DNA of 64,000 nt, taken from NCBI RefSeq assembly GCF_034424375.1, contig NZ_CP139965.1, forward strand, positions 434,001-498,000, in the 5' to 3' direction. The DNA is from Paraburkholderia kururiensis. Its GTDB lineage: Bacteria > Pseudomonadota > Gammaproteobacteria > Burkholderiales > Burkholderiaceae. The notes under the pieces were generated by a model. That model saw only the letters and a program-made list of their open reading frames with translations. It did not search any database and was not told where the DNA came from. This document shows positions 1 to 8,184 of this stretch, one piece after another. Numbering within the stretch: the first letter of the stretch is position 1; every line of letters begins with the position of its first letter. The position numbers were made by a program, and so were the translations under genes.

Positions 1-120
1 GCGATCATTTTGGTCAGCCCCCCACTGCGTTAGCAAGGCGACCGAGCCCGTCGGACGCAGCGTCGGCGAAGTGAGGCGGATGTGGACAGCGAGGTGGATA
101 CCGAATCAACGCTCGTGCCG

Positions 121-645
121 CTACGCCCCCGGCTTAGTCCAAGCCGTCGTGAAGCCGAGTTCTCGCAGCATCGTGAAAGTGTTGCATACAGAAACGCCAT
201 TGTCGCGGCAGACGTCCGGCACCCGCCGGTTCGCTCGTTTTTTAGCCGGTGCGGACACTTCGATTGACACCACGACGCGATTGTCGGGGTCCGCTACGGC
301 GTACGCTATCAAGAACGGATCCCTTCCGACTGTCTCGAGCTCCGTCTCATCGAGGTCAGGTGCGTAGCCTTTCGCTATGACAGAAGCAACGAGTTCTGGA
401 GCAGCATCTTCTTGTAAAAGGAGTCCCTCATAAACCTCCGCGCGATTGAGCCATGTCACCAAGGCGTCTTTTTTTGCTTTACCGCCACCGTCGCGAACCT
501 CCTCCAACGTCTCGATCGGCATCTTCACACGTCCGCACTCGGCCATGTACAACAGCCATTCCCAGAACACCGGCACCATCTCCATTGAGTAGTAATCCCG
601 GTTGGCTGTGATCAGTACGTTAGCGTCGAGGAGGTAAATCTTCAT
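121..645 (-). CDS. PIN-like DUF4411 family protein, putative toxin/RNase of a two-gene module
   Basis: 174 residues. The N-terminus reads MKIYLLDANVLITANRDYY, a beta-strand followed by the first acidic residue (Asp7) of a PIN-fold nuclease. Further acidic residues lie mid-protein (LDETELE, GRDPFLIAYA) and near the C-terminus (VPDVCRDNG), the usual PIN arrangement. The length and the partner gene fit DUF4411 proteins, which commonly sit directly downstream of an XRE/ImmA-IrrE gene. The start overlaps the upstream gene's stop in an ATGA, so translation is probably coupled. By family analogy it would cleave RNA, with the upstream protein controlling it; neither activity can be read from sequence alone. 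Base composition looks less GC-rich than the neighbouring housekeeping-type genes, consistent with transfer. Confidence 0.8.
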   Translation of the reverse strand: MKIYLLDANVLITANRDYYSMEMVPVFWEWLLYMAECGRVKMPIETLEEVRDGGGKAKKDALVTWLNRAEVYEGLLLQEDAAPELVASVIAKGYAPDLDETELETVGRDPFLIAYAVADPDNRVVVSIEVSAPAKKRANRRVPDVCRDNGVSVCNTFTMLRELGFTTAWTKPGA

Positions 646-1820
646 GCTGGCGCTACCAACGCCTGAACATTGGCGGGCTTAACCCCCAAAATTCGGCCCG
701 CTTTGGTGGGCGTCACGAAACCCTCTGCTATCGCTCTACGTGTAACCTCAACAAGCGCATTGCCGACCCGGTGTCGTTTCACCACGTAGTAGTTTGGACC
801 TCCTGCTGCGTCCGCCGCTTCTTCCTTCTTCTTGGCCCGCTCCGCCTCCCAGCTTCGGCGAAACTCCTCCGTAAGATCCGCCCACTGATTGCGATGGATT
901 TTGCGACGTTTCAGCAGTCGATACGCAACCAAGGTGCGACTTACCTTACGTCGACTCGCGAAATCGCTGATAGCCGACATTATTTTCTGCCGGTCGTCCC
1001 CCAACGGACCAAGGTCGTCTATCTCGGCTTCAGGCAAAAGAATTTCACTTGCGATGTCATTACAGAACTGTTCGATCTTTTGTTCGAAATCAGCCCCGCT
1101 TAAACCCGTACGTCCAAGCCAGATATGAGCCAACTCGTGGAGCAAGGTGAACGACCACGCTACTTTCGCGTCCTGATCATTGACAACGATAAAGGGCGCT
1201 ACTTTTTCTGCCAACGCGAACCCTCTGAAAACGTCTGTGCTAAGTGCCGTGTGATGCGTGCCAAGATTGCCAATCAGAAGCACAAAGACGCCGAGTTGCT
1301 CCGTCAGCCCGCGCATGTAACTAAACGACTCTTCCACGGTTCTTTTGCGCCGAAACTCGTTCAGGTCAAACGAGAGTCGTTTGCAGATCACCTTGGCAAC
1401 ATAGTCCACGGGCTGGCCCAACGTCATACTACCGACGAAATTCAAGGGCTCGGCCTCGTCCGTGTCTTCGAGAATAGATTTCACCAGACGTTGGCGGACA
1501 AACACATCTCGAACGAGAGCATCCAGTGTGGGGGCACTTTCGAATGCACGGCCGCCGGGAAGCGTTCGGAAGTCCTCACCCCGTTCGCTTTTCACAGGAG
1601 GTTGCGGGAGATAGAACGTAAGAAGGGGCCGGCGATAGACCTTCGCCATCTTGAGAAGCAGGGGGCGGCTCGGAGCCCTCGTACCCTTCTCATACTCTCC
1701 CAGCGCTTCGGTGCCACTTTGCCGAGCACCGCCGAGCTGCAACGATTTGGCAGCCCCGTCAATGCTGAGGCCAGCAGTTTCTCTAGCCCAGACGAGAATT
1801 TGGGGATTTACCTGCGGCAT
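642..1820 (-). CDS. XRE-family HTH / ImmA-IrrE family metallopeptidase (COG2856)
   Basis: 392 residues from the ATG at 1820. The N-terminal ~60 residues form a helix-turn-helix of the XRE type (VWARETAGLSIDGAAKSLQL, then EYEKGTRAPSRPLLLKMAKVY). The middle carries the zinc-protease signature TLLHELAHIWLG (HExxH), typical of ImmA/IrrE proteins that cleave repressors or act as antitoxin-like regulators. The frame is open 54 bp further to a TTG at 1874, but the family N-terminus (MPQVNPQ...) starts at 1820. No strong ribosome binding site is visible at either codon. It overlaps the DUF4411 gene by 4 bp and is probably its regulator or antitoxin. What signal it cleaves on is unknown. Confidence 0.82.
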   Translation of the reverse strand: MPQVNPQILVWARETAGLSIDGAAKSLQLGGARQSGTEALGEYEKGTRAPSRPLLLKMAKVYRRPLLTFYLPQPPVKSERGEDFRTLPGGRAFESAPTLDALVRDVFVRQRLVKSILEDTDEAEPLNFVGSMTLGQPVDYVAKVICKRLSFDLNEFRRKRTVEESFSYMRGLTEQLGVFVLLIGNLGTHHTALSTDVFRGFALAEKVAPFIVVNDQDAKVAWSFTLLHELAHIWLGRTGLSGADFEQKIEQFCNDIASEILLPEAEIDDLGPLGDDRQKIMSAISDFASRRKVSRTLVAYRLLKRRKIHRNQWADLTEEFRRSWEAERAKKKEEAADAAGGPNYYVVKRHRVGNALVEVTRRAIAEGFVTPTKAGRILGVKPANVQALVAPA

Positions 1821-2122
1821 CTTGGTTGAATCCGATACTTGGTTACAGCGAGAATTTTGAGCGTATAGCGCCAAAGGTTATCACAGAGCAAAGGAGCCAG
1901 CCTCTGCCGTACAACGCCGCACCGCGTAGAAAAATGGTTCATCGATGATCACGGGGAACGCTCAGTCCGATCGCACCCGCCCCATAATCCAAACCCGACC
2001 CAAACGTTCGCAGATCACGCATTGACGCGCCCACTGCGCGCACCCACCATAGCTCATCGTTCGCCCATGCGCAGTTCGCAGCGCGTGCCCGACGGCACAT
2101 TGCGTGCCTTCAAGGAGGCATC
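1821..2122. other. Intergenic region between the XRE/ImmA gene and the methyltransferase
   Basis: About 300 bp between divergently read genes, expected to hold both promoters. The only clear element is AAGGAGG at 2112-2118, the ribosome binding site of the methyltransferase. No convincing inverted repeat, RNA gene or extra coding frame was seen. Confidence 0.5.
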
Positions 2123-2935
2123 ATGACCGAGCGCGACAAGGTGTTTTCAGGCTCCATCCCGAAGTTCTACGACACGCTGATGGTGCCCCTCATCTTCGAG
2201 GGCTACGCTGCCGACCTGGCCGCGCTCGTCGCGGCTTCGTCGCCCGGCTCGGTGCTTGAAACGGCCGCAGGCAGCGGCGCGGTCACGCGGGCGCTGGCAC
2301 CCAGGCTCGGCGCGAATGCACGCTACGTGGTGACCGACCTCAACCAGCCTATGCTCGACTATGCCGCCGAGCGGCAAGGCGCAGACAGCCGCATCGAGTG
2401 GAAGCAGGCCGACGCGCTTCACCTGCCGTTCGACGATGCCGCCTTCGACGTGGTCTGCTGCCAGTTCGGCGCGATGTTCTTTCCGGACCGCGTAGCGGGT
2501 TATGCCGAGGCGCGTCGTGTACTCGAGCCGGGCGGCCGCTTTGTGTTCAACGTGTGGGACCGCATCGAAAAGAACGCCTTTGCCGACGAGATCACGCGCG
2601 CACTGGCCACCGTGTTTCCGCACGACCCGCCGCGGTTCCTCGCCCGCACGCCGCACGGCTATTACGACGTCGCGCTGATTCGCGACGACTTGAGTCGAGC
2701 GGGCTTCACCACGATAACGATCGAGACGCAGGAGAAATTGAGTCGCGCGGCCTCGGCACACGGCGTCGCCATCGCGTATTGCCAGGGCACACCGCTGCGC
2801 AACGAAATCGAGGCCCGCGACGCCCGCCTGCTCGAATTCGCTACGCAGCGTGCCGCCCAGGCGCTTGCCGGCCGCTACGGCAACGGCCCGGTGGCCGGCA
2901 AGATTCAGGCGCACGTGATCGTGGCGACACGATAG
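2123..2935 (+). CDS. Class I SAM-dependent methyltransferase (UbiE/Methyltransf_11 type)
   Basis: 270 residues with a strong AAGGAGG four bases before the ATG. The fold is visible in order: motif I SVLETAAGSGAVTRAL (glycine-rich SAM loop, residues ~43-58), the acidic end of strand 2 (VVTDLNQPMLDYA), motif II/III (WKQADALHLPFDDAAFDVVCCQFGAMFF), then EARRVLEPGGRFVFNVWD, the post-motif typical of small-molecule methyltransferases. The substrate cannot be predicted. It stands alone, convergent with the SDR gene, so context does not help. Confidence 0.85.
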   Translation: MTERDKVFSGSIPKFYDTLMVPLIFEGYAADLAALVAASSPGSVLETAAGSGAVTRALAPRLGANARYVVTDLNQPMLDYAAERQGADSRIEWKQADALHLPFDDAAFDVVCCQFGAMFFPDRVAGYAEARRVLEPGGRFVFNVWDRIEKNAFADEITRALATVFPHDPPRFLARTPHGYYDVALIRDDLSRAGFTTITIETQEKLSRAASAHGVAIAYCQGTPLRNEIEARDARLLEFATQRAAQALAGRYGNGPVAGKIQAHVIVATR

Positions 2936-2952
2936 AGGGCACTGCACGGCCA

Positions 2953-3000
2953 GGCAGAAGCAGAGGCAGAAGCAGAGGCACAAGCAGAGGCAAACCCAGA
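2953..3000. repeat. 12-bp tandem repeat, four copies
   Basis: Unit GGCAGAAGCAGA occurs twice exactly (2953-2964, 2965-2976), then once with one change (2977-2988), then as a degenerate copy (2989-3000). It lies in the 3' intergenic space between convergent genes. A related hexamer run (GGCAAA/GGCAGA) is at 10885-10908. Confidence 0.85.
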
Positions 3001-3028
3001 AGCCCTCATCCGCACCACGAAGCGCGCT

Positions 3029-3793
3029 TCAGGTCCGCGTGATCGACACGCCGCCATCCACCAGCGAAGCGGTACCCGTCACGAACGACGAATCGTCGGA
3101 GGCGAGATATAGCACCGAGCGCGCCAGTTCCTCCGGCTGTGCCACGCGCTTGAGCGCATGCAGCCCCGTCACGAAGGCCTGCGATTCGGCGGTGTCGTTC
3201 ATGCCGCGGTACATCGGCGTGTCCACGGCGCCGGGCAGCACGGCGTTCACGCGCACGCCTTGCGGCCCGTACTCGGCGGCTAGCGCCTGCGTGAGGCCGA
3301 TCAAACCCGACTTGCTCGCCGCGTAGGCGGCGCTACCCGGAAACGCGAACGAATAGCCGACGAAGGTGGACGTGAAGATGATCGACCCGCCTCCCTGCTT
3401 CACCATCTGCGGAATCTGATGCTTCGCGCCGAGGAAGGCACTGGTCAGATTGGTGGCGAGCGTGGCGGACCAGCCCGCCTCGGACACGCCCGTGCTCGGC
3501 CCCATTTCGCCCAGCGTGCCCGCGTTGTTGTAGGCGATGTCGAGGCGGCCGAAGCGACTTACGGCGAGATCGACCAGCGCTTTTGCGAACTCTTCGGACT
3601 GCACGTCGCCCGCGAGAAACGCGGCCTCGCCGTCTTCGCGCGCAATCTCCGCAACGAGCGTTTCGAGTTCGGATGCGCGGCGCGCCGCCACCACCACTTT
3701 TGCGCCTTCCGCGGCGAACAGTTTCGCGGTGGCACGGCCAATTCCCGCGCTGGCGCCCGTCACGATGGCGACTTTTCCGGTCAAGCGTTGCAT
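3029..3793 (-). CDS. SDR family NAD(P)-dependent oxidoreductase
   Basis: 254 residues. Classical short-chain dehydrogenase: cofactor motif TGxxxGIG (VTGASAGIGRA, residues ~11-21), NNAG (YNNAGTLGE), catalytic Ser then YxxxK (YAASKSGLIGL), and C-terminal SSFVTGTASLVDGG. The start is chosen at 3793 because AGGAG lies directly against the upstream ATG (3799) and six bases before the second ATG, so only the second is properly spaced. Substrate unknown; relatives act on alcohols, ketones and cyclic secondary alcohols. A divergent LysR gene starts 144 bp away with a dyad between them, the normal arrangement for a LysR regulator and its target. Confidence 0.88.
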   Translation of the reverse strand: MQRLTGKVAIVTGASAGIGRATAKLFAAEGAKVVVAARRASELETLVAEIAREDGEAAFLAGDVQSEEFAKALVDLAVSRFGRLDIAYNNAGTLGEMGPSTGVSEAGWSATLATNLTSAFLGAKHQIPQMVKQGGGSIIFTSTFVGYSFAFPGSAAYAASKSGLIGLTQALAAEYGPQGVRVNAVLPGAVDTPMYRGMNDTAESQAFVTGLHALKRVAQPEELARSVLYLASDDSSFVTGTASLVDGGVSITRT

Positions 3794-3902
3794 GTTCATC
3801 TCCTGCTGCAGTGTGCTGTGCTGGCAGGAGCCCCATGCCCCAGCCGGTGAGCAGCACTATAGGCGCGGGCATCCGGCACAAGAAGGCATAAAACGTGGGT
3901 AT

Positions 3903-3925
3903 ATCATTCAGCAAACTTGAATGAT
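3903..3925. promoter_or_regulatory. Inverted repeat, probable LysR operator between SDR and LysR genes
   Basis: Perfect 8-bp arms ATCATTCA (3903-3910) and TGAATGAT (3918-3925) separated by 7 bp, 11 bp upstream of the LysR start codon. Position in the divergent promoter region fits autoregulation plus control of the SDR gene. Confidence 0.55.
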
Positions 3926-3936
3926 CGGAGACGGAT

Positions 3937-4845
3937 ATGGACCGACTGCGTGCCTATGAAGTCTTCGTGACCGTAGTGAGCCGCGGCAGCTTCACGCGCG
4001 CAGCCGATGCGCTCGAAACGTCGCCCGCCAACGTGACGCGCTACGTGAACGAGCTGGAAGCGCATCTGGGCACCCGTCTCATCAACCGCACCTCGCGCAA
4101 ACTCTCGCTCACCGAAGGCGGCGAAACGCTTTACGCGCGCTGCAAGTCGATCCTCGACGACGTGGTGGAAACCGAAGGGCTCGTGTCGTCCGCGTCGGTG
4201 GAACCGCGCGGACGGCTGCGCATCAATGCGCCCGTGAGCTTCGGCATTCTGCATCTGGCGCCGCTGTGGCCCGAGTTCATGCGCCGGTATCCGCGCGTGG
4301 AACTCGACGTTGCGCTGATCGACCGCGTGGTCGATATCGTGGACGAAGGCTACGACCTCGCCATTCGCATTTCACGCACAGGCTCGACGAACCACGCGGC
4401 GCGCAAGCTCGCGACGTCGCGAAACATCGTGTGCGCCTCGCCCGATTACCTGAAACGTTGCGGCTCCCCTGCGACGCCGGCTGACCTCGCCGGGCATCGA
4501 TGCATCGGCTACCTGTACGCCGCCACCGGCGACGAATGGCAACTCATCGACAGCAAGGGCAAGGCGCACGCCGTGAAGGTCAACTACCTCATGCGCAGCA
4601 ACAACGGCGATACCACACGCGCCGCGGCGCTCGCGGGGCAAGGCGTGATCTGGCAACCCACGTTTCTGGTGGGCAACGACCTGCGCGCCGGCAAGCTCGT
4701 GCAGATCCTGCCGGAGTACCGCTTGCCCGACATCGACGTACTCGCGCTGTACCCGAGCCGCCGGCATCTCAGCGCAAAGATTCGCGCGATGATCGATTTT
4801 CTGGCCGAGGCGTTTGGCGGGGTGCCGCCGTGGGATAGGGAGTGA
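3937..4845 (+). CDS. LysR family transcriptional regulator
   Basis: 302 residues. The winged HTH is at residues 1-60 (MDRLRAYEVFVTVVSRGSFTRAADALETSPANVTRYVNELEAHLGTRL is the recognisable pattern over residues 1-48), followed by NRTSRKLSLTEGG and a substrate-binding domain to the C-terminus. GGAG lies seven bases before the ATG. It resembles the CrgA/AaeR-type subgroup of short LysR proteins that control a divergent dehydrogenase or efflux gene. The likely target is the SDR gene on the other strand through the dyad just upstream. The inducer is unknown. Confidence 0.9.
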   Translation: MDRLRAYEVFVTVVSRGSFTRAADALETSPANVTRYVNELEAHLGTRLINRTSRKLSLTEGGETLYARCKSILDDVVETEGLVSSASVEPRGRLRINAPVSFGILHLAPLWPEFMRRYPRVELDVALIDRVVDIVDEGYDLAIRISRTGSTNHAARKLATSRNIVCASPDYLKRCGSPATPADLAGHRCIGYLYAATGDEWQLIDSKGKAHAVKVNYLMRSNNGDTTRAAALAGQGVIWQPTFLVGNDLRAGKLVQILPEYRLPDIDVLALYPSRRHLSAKIRAMIDFLAEAFGGVPPWDRE

Positions 4846-5033
4846 GGTTTTTTTGCGGTGAGGGGGCCGTGTTTTTCGCGCTTGGGGTATCGGTTACGCG
4901 TGACAGGTTTGCGTGCTCTGAAGCGAACCGCTAAGTGACGATGCGCGTCCGCACTCGCTTGCCGTTCATGATTCCAAGCATCGATATCGATGGAAGTCGA
5001 TGTTCGGATACGTGGATGGGGCGTCAGTTTGCA

Positions 5034-5066
5034 GATGGCGGACGGCACCCCACGCCTGCCGCCATC
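5034..5066. terminator. Hairpin between convergent LysR and hydrolase genes (weak terminator candidate)
   Basis: Arms GATGGCGG (5034-5041) and CCGCCATC (5059-5066) with a 17-base loop, in the 270-bp space between convergent genes. No T-tract on either side, so this is a structural guess. Confidence 0.3.
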
Positions 5067-5115
5067 CGCAAAGCTACGTCGGGGCGGCCATTCGCTGCCG
5101 CCTCCACGCGGCACG

Positions 5116-6555
5116 TCAGACCGCGGCACCCGGCTGAAAGCCGGCGTCGATCTCGACCCGCGACAGGTGCGCGACCGTGTTGACGAGCGTCTTGCCCGCC
5201 ACGGCCATCGCAATCGCCACCGCCGCACGACGATCGAAACCCGCCGCCTTCAGCGCGTTGACGTCGCTATCCGATACCTGCGTGCGCTTCGACGCGATGG
5301 CCGTCGCAAACTGACGCACGGCCTCAAGCTTCGGATCGGCGAGCACGCTACCGCTGCGCAGTGCATCGACCACGTCCGCCGATGCGCCGAGTTTGCCGGC
5401 GAGCGTCGCATGAACGGCCACGCCATAGTCGGCGGCATTCGCACTGCTTGCCGCGGCCATGGCGACCTGCTGCGCCACCGCATCGAGCGAAGTTGTACCG
5501 AGCGAATGGAGCCAGGCCAGGTATGCGGAGAGCACCGGCGGCTCGACCGCGAGGGCATGGCCGAGATTGGGCACGAAACCAAACACGCCGCGCATGGCGT
5601 CGAATAGCGGCCTGGTTTCATCCGACGCCGGCACGTCATTCAGTGCACCGAACAATGCCGGCCCTTGTGCAACGTCGAGTGTCCGCGCGAAGAATGCCCG
5701 AATGATGCCGGCCACTTCGTCCAGATGCGATTCGAGGGGGAAGTGCCCAGCCTCGATGAAACGCACCTCCGCATCGGGAATGTCGCGCCGGAACGCTTCA
5801 GCCCCTGCCGGCAGGAAGAACGGATCGTTCCGGCCCCACACGGCGAGCGTCGGCGGACGATGCGTGCGGAAATATTCATGGAAGCGCGGATAGGCGGCGA
5901 CGTTCGCCTTGTAGTCGCCGAACAGGTCGAGCTGGATCTCGTCGTTGCCCGCGCGATCGAGAAAATGCTGGTCGAGCGTGTAGCTCTCCGGCGCGATATG
6001 CGACGTATCGGCCTCGCCGTGTTCGTACTGGAACCGCGTGGTTCCTGCCGCCAGCAGGCTGCGCAACTGCGCACGGTTGGCATCGGACGGTTCTTCCCAA
6101 TAGGCGCGTATCGGGTTCCACCCTTCGCTCAGACCTTCCTCATAGGCGTTGCCGTTCTGCGAGACGAGCGCGGACACGCGGTCAGGGCGCGACGCTGCGA
6201 GGCGAAAGCCCACCGGCGCGCCGTAGTCGAACACGTACAACGCGTAGCGCGTCAGGCCGATCGTATCGGTGAAGCTTTCGATCACTTCGGCGAGGTGGTC
6301 GAAGGTATAGCCGAACGTCTTCGCGTCCGGTGCATCCGAAAAACCGAAACCGGGCAGATCCGGCGCGATCACGCGGTACTTGTCGGCCAGACGGTCGATC
6401 AGCCCGCGGTACTGATGGCTCGAAGTCGGGAAACCGTGCAGCAGCAGCACGGCAGGCGCGTCCTTCTGCCCCGCTTCGCGGTAGAACAGGTTGACGGCGG
6501 TGCCGGTGCGGCGGTCGGCGACGGAAACGGTTTGATACGTGGCGAGCGTGGACAT
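5116..6555 (-). CDS. Alpha/beta hydrolase (Asp-nucleophile, epoxide hydrolase/dehalogenase-like) fused to a carboxymuconolactone-decarboxylase-like domain lacking both cysteines
   Basis: 479 residues. Residues 1-290 are an alpha/beta hydrolase: oxyanion motif LLLHGFPTSSHQYR (~37-50), nucleophile elbow VFDYGAPVGF with Asp110, acid near GRNDPFF (Asp243) and catalytic His271 (EAGHFPLESH). An Asp nucleophile points to epoxide hydrolase or haloalkane dehalogenase chemistry. Residues ~300-479 fold like AhpD/CMD proteins, but the redox motif (Cys-x-x-Cys...His in the neighbour at 7469-8026: NGCNYCLSAH) reads NAADYGVAVH here, with Ala375 and Gly378 in place of the cysteines. Start at 6555: AGGAGA precedes this ATG; the frame is open to 6612 but without support and across the operator. 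Divergent from a TetR gene with two operator copies, so probably repressed by it. Confidence 0.82.
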   Translation of the reverse strand: MSTLATYQTVSVADRRTGTAVNLFYREAGQKDAPAVLLLHGFPTSSHQYRGLIDRLADKYRVIAPDLPGFGFSDAPDAKTFGYTFDHLAEVIESFTDTIGLTRYALYVFDYGAPVGFRLAASRPDRVSALVSQNGNAYEEGLSEGWNPIRAYWEEPSDANRAQLRSLLAAGTTRFQYEHGEADTSHIAPESYTLDQHFLDRAGNDEIQLDLFGDYKANVAAYPRFHEYFRTHRPPTLAVWGRNDPFFLPAGAEAFRRDIPDAEVRFIEAGHFPLESHLDEVAGIIRAFFARTLDVAQGPALFGALNDVPASDETRPLFDAMRGVFGFVPNLGHALAVEPPVLSAYLAWLHSLGTTSLDAVAQQVAMAAASSANAADYGVAVHATLAGKLGASADVVDALRSGSVLADPKLEAVRQFATAIASKRTQVSDSDVNALKAAGFDRRAAVAIAMAVAGKTLVNTVAHLSRVEIDAGFQPGAAV

Positions 6556-6611
6556 CGAGTTCTCCTGGATCACGGAAAGAGGCGTCGGTCTGAATCGACT
6601 GCGCGAATTCA

Positions 6612-6633
6612 CTGTACCGAACGATCGGTACAG
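6612..6633. promoter_or_regulatory. TetR operator, copy 1 (perfect 9-bp inverted repeat)
   Basis: Arms CTGTACCGA (6612-6620) and TCGGTACAG (6625-6633) with a 4-bp spacer. It lies 57 bp upstream of the hydrolase start, in the divergent promoter region with the TetR gene. Perfect dyad symmetry of this size is typical of a TetR-family site. Confidence 0.75.
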
Positions 6634-6696
6634 TAGTAGGTGAAGATGCGCATGTCAAGGATTGATTTATGGATCATGGCGCCTTACCCTTTCCGT

Positions 6697-6714
6697 CTGT
6701 ACCGAACGATCAGT
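6697..6714. promoter_or_regulatory. TetR operator, copy 2 (one intact half-site)
   Basis: CTGTACCGAACGATC (6697-6711) repeats the left 15 bases of the operator at 6612 exactly, then diverges (AGTTTT instead of GGTACAG). It sits 24-41 bp upstream of the TetR start codon, so it is placed for weaker autoregulation. Confidence 0.65.
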
Positions 6715-6737
6715 TTTTTTGAAGAGGCAAAAGAACC

Positions 6738-7316
6738 ATGGCCACCGCTCAGGCATCGAAGGACGAAATCATCGACCGGCTGTTCACAGTGTTCAGGGAC
6801 CGCGGGTTCGAGGGGGCATCGATTACCGATCTGTCGAGCGCAACCGGCCTCGGCAAATCGAGCCTCTATCACCATTTCCCCGAGGGGAAGCAACAGATGG
6901 CCGAGGCGGTACTGGAGCGCGCAACGGCGATGATCGATAGCGAAATCCTGGGCGCGGCACGGTCGGCCGGCGCGTTGAGAACCCGCATCCGCAAGATCGT
7001 GGCGGCACTGGACCAGCTCTACCTGGGTGGACGCACGCCGTGCCTGCTCGGTCAACTCGCGACATCGGACATCGGCACGGTTGCGAAGCAGGGTCTGCTA
7101 CAGGCGTTTTCGCACTGGATCGACGCGATCGAAGCGCTGGCGCGTGAAAGCGGCATGTCGCCGGTACGGGCGCGGCATTTCGCGGAAGACTGGGTGGCGC
7201 GCCTGCAAGGGGCACTCATTCTGCAGGCTGCAAACGGGGATATCGGACCGTACAAGCGCGCGATGGCCGCATTGACCGAACTCGCAAAGGACAGCACCGA
7301 TCGCACGTCCGAATAG
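6738..7316 (+). CDS. TetR/AcrR family transcriptional regulator (LmrA/YxaF-like C-terminus)
   Basis: 192 residues. The N-terminal HTH is clear: IIDRLFTVFRDRGFEGASIT, then DLSSATGLGKSSLYHHFPEGKQQMAEAVLER (residues ~10-60). The ligand domain has the GGRTPCLLGQLA segment seen in the LmrA/YxaF branch, whose members usually sense small aromatic or electrophilic compounds. It is read divergently from the hydrolase-CMD fusion, with two copies of one operator in the shared promoter region, so it very probably represses both itself and that gene. Confidence 0.9.
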   Translation: MATAQASKDEIIDRLFTVFRDRGFEGASITDLSSATGLGKSSLYHHFPEGKQQMAEAVLERATAMIDSEILGAARSAGALRTRIRKIVAALDQLYLGGRTPCLLGQLATSDIGTVAKQGLLQAFSHWIDAIEALARESGMSPVRARHFAEDWVARLQGALILQAANGDIGPYKRAMAALTELAKDSTDRTSE

Positions 7317-7351
7317 ATCGATGTGCGGCGATCCGCGTATCACCTTAAAAG

Positions 7352-7399
7352 CGTTCCGACCGACCACGCGCACATGACAAGTCGCGCATGGTCGGAACG
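7352..7399. terminator. Long hairpin between convergent TetR and CMD genes
   Basis: Perfect 10-bp arms CGTTCCGACC (7352-7361) and GGTCGGAACG (7390-7399), with GCGC/GCGC able to pair inside the loop. On the minus strand the hairpin is followed by CTTTTAA (7345-7351 read in reverse), making it a plausible terminator for the CMD gene ending at 7469. Confidence 0.5.
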
Positions 7400-7468
7400 G
7401 AGCCATCAACCATCGATCCTGGAGGGGCGAACGCCGATGCCGATACCGGTGCCCGCTCCATCCGGACT

Positions 7469-8026
7469 TCAGGCCGCCTGGCGAGCGCGGGTCCGAAGCG
7501 GCGGGAACGTCGCGTCGATGTCGGTCTTGAACGTGTTGTTGAACAGATTGGTGATAAAGCTGAACGCCGTTTCGGCGACGATGTCCACGATCTGTTCGTC
7601 GGTGTAACCCGCAGCACGCACGGCTTCGACATCCGCGTCCTCGATGTGACCGCGCGACGTCGCGACCTTGTAGGCGAACTGCAGCGCGACGTCGGCCTTG
7701 GCATCGGTCGAATGGCCGTCGCGGTTGAGTTCCATGTCTTCCGGCGTGAGACCTTGCAGCTTCGCGCCCAGATACGTGTGCGCCGACAGGCAATAGTTGC
7801 AGCCGTTCACCTCGGCCGTCATCACGTGGATGCGTTCGCGGGTCTTGTGACCGAGGCTCTTGCCGAGCGTCCCGTGCATGTCGGCGATCGCTTTCAGGGC
7901 GTCGGGCGATTGCGAGATCAGCGCGAAGAAGTTCGGAATCACGCCGAGCACTTTTTCGTAGTTCGCGAGGATCGGTTGCGCTTTGGCGGGTGCGGCTTCT
8001 TTCGAGGGAATGGGAAGGCGGGCCAT
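7469..8026 (-). CDS. Carboxymuconolactone decarboxylase (AhpD-like) family protein
   Basis: 185 residues, a peroxidase-related CMD protein. The redox-active motif NGCNYCLSAHTYLG gives Cys76, Cys79 and His83, the AhpD-type CxxC...H site that reduces peroxides or disulfide partners. The upstream helix (TRERIHVMTAEV) carries the usual acidic position. Start at 8026: GGAGAA precedes MARLPIP, while the open frame to 8092 has no such signal. Next to it, at 5116-6555, a similar domain has lost both cysteines, so a useful comparison is available in the same locus. A LysR gene lies upstream on the same strand. Confidence 0.88.
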   Translation of the reverse strand: MARLPIPSKEAAPAKAQPILANYEKVLGVIPNFFALISQSPDALKAIADMHGTLGKSLGHKTRERIHVMTAEVNGCNYCLSAHTYLGAKLQGLTPEDMELNRDGHSTDAKADVALQFAYKVATSRGHIEDADVEAVRAAGYTDEQIVDIVAETAFSFITNLFNNTFKTDIDATFPPLRTRARQAA

Positions 8027-8184
8027 GAGATTTCTCCGTTGATCCGAGCCACTGTGGCTTCGGTAGGAGGCATAGTAGGGACTTCCGCTCAAAACAATAA
8101 TTGGCTATTTTCGAGAACCGACCTTCCATACGGCGAAAGTATGGTTCGACGGCAAAAAAGAGGATTCGACGCAGCGACCACGCA

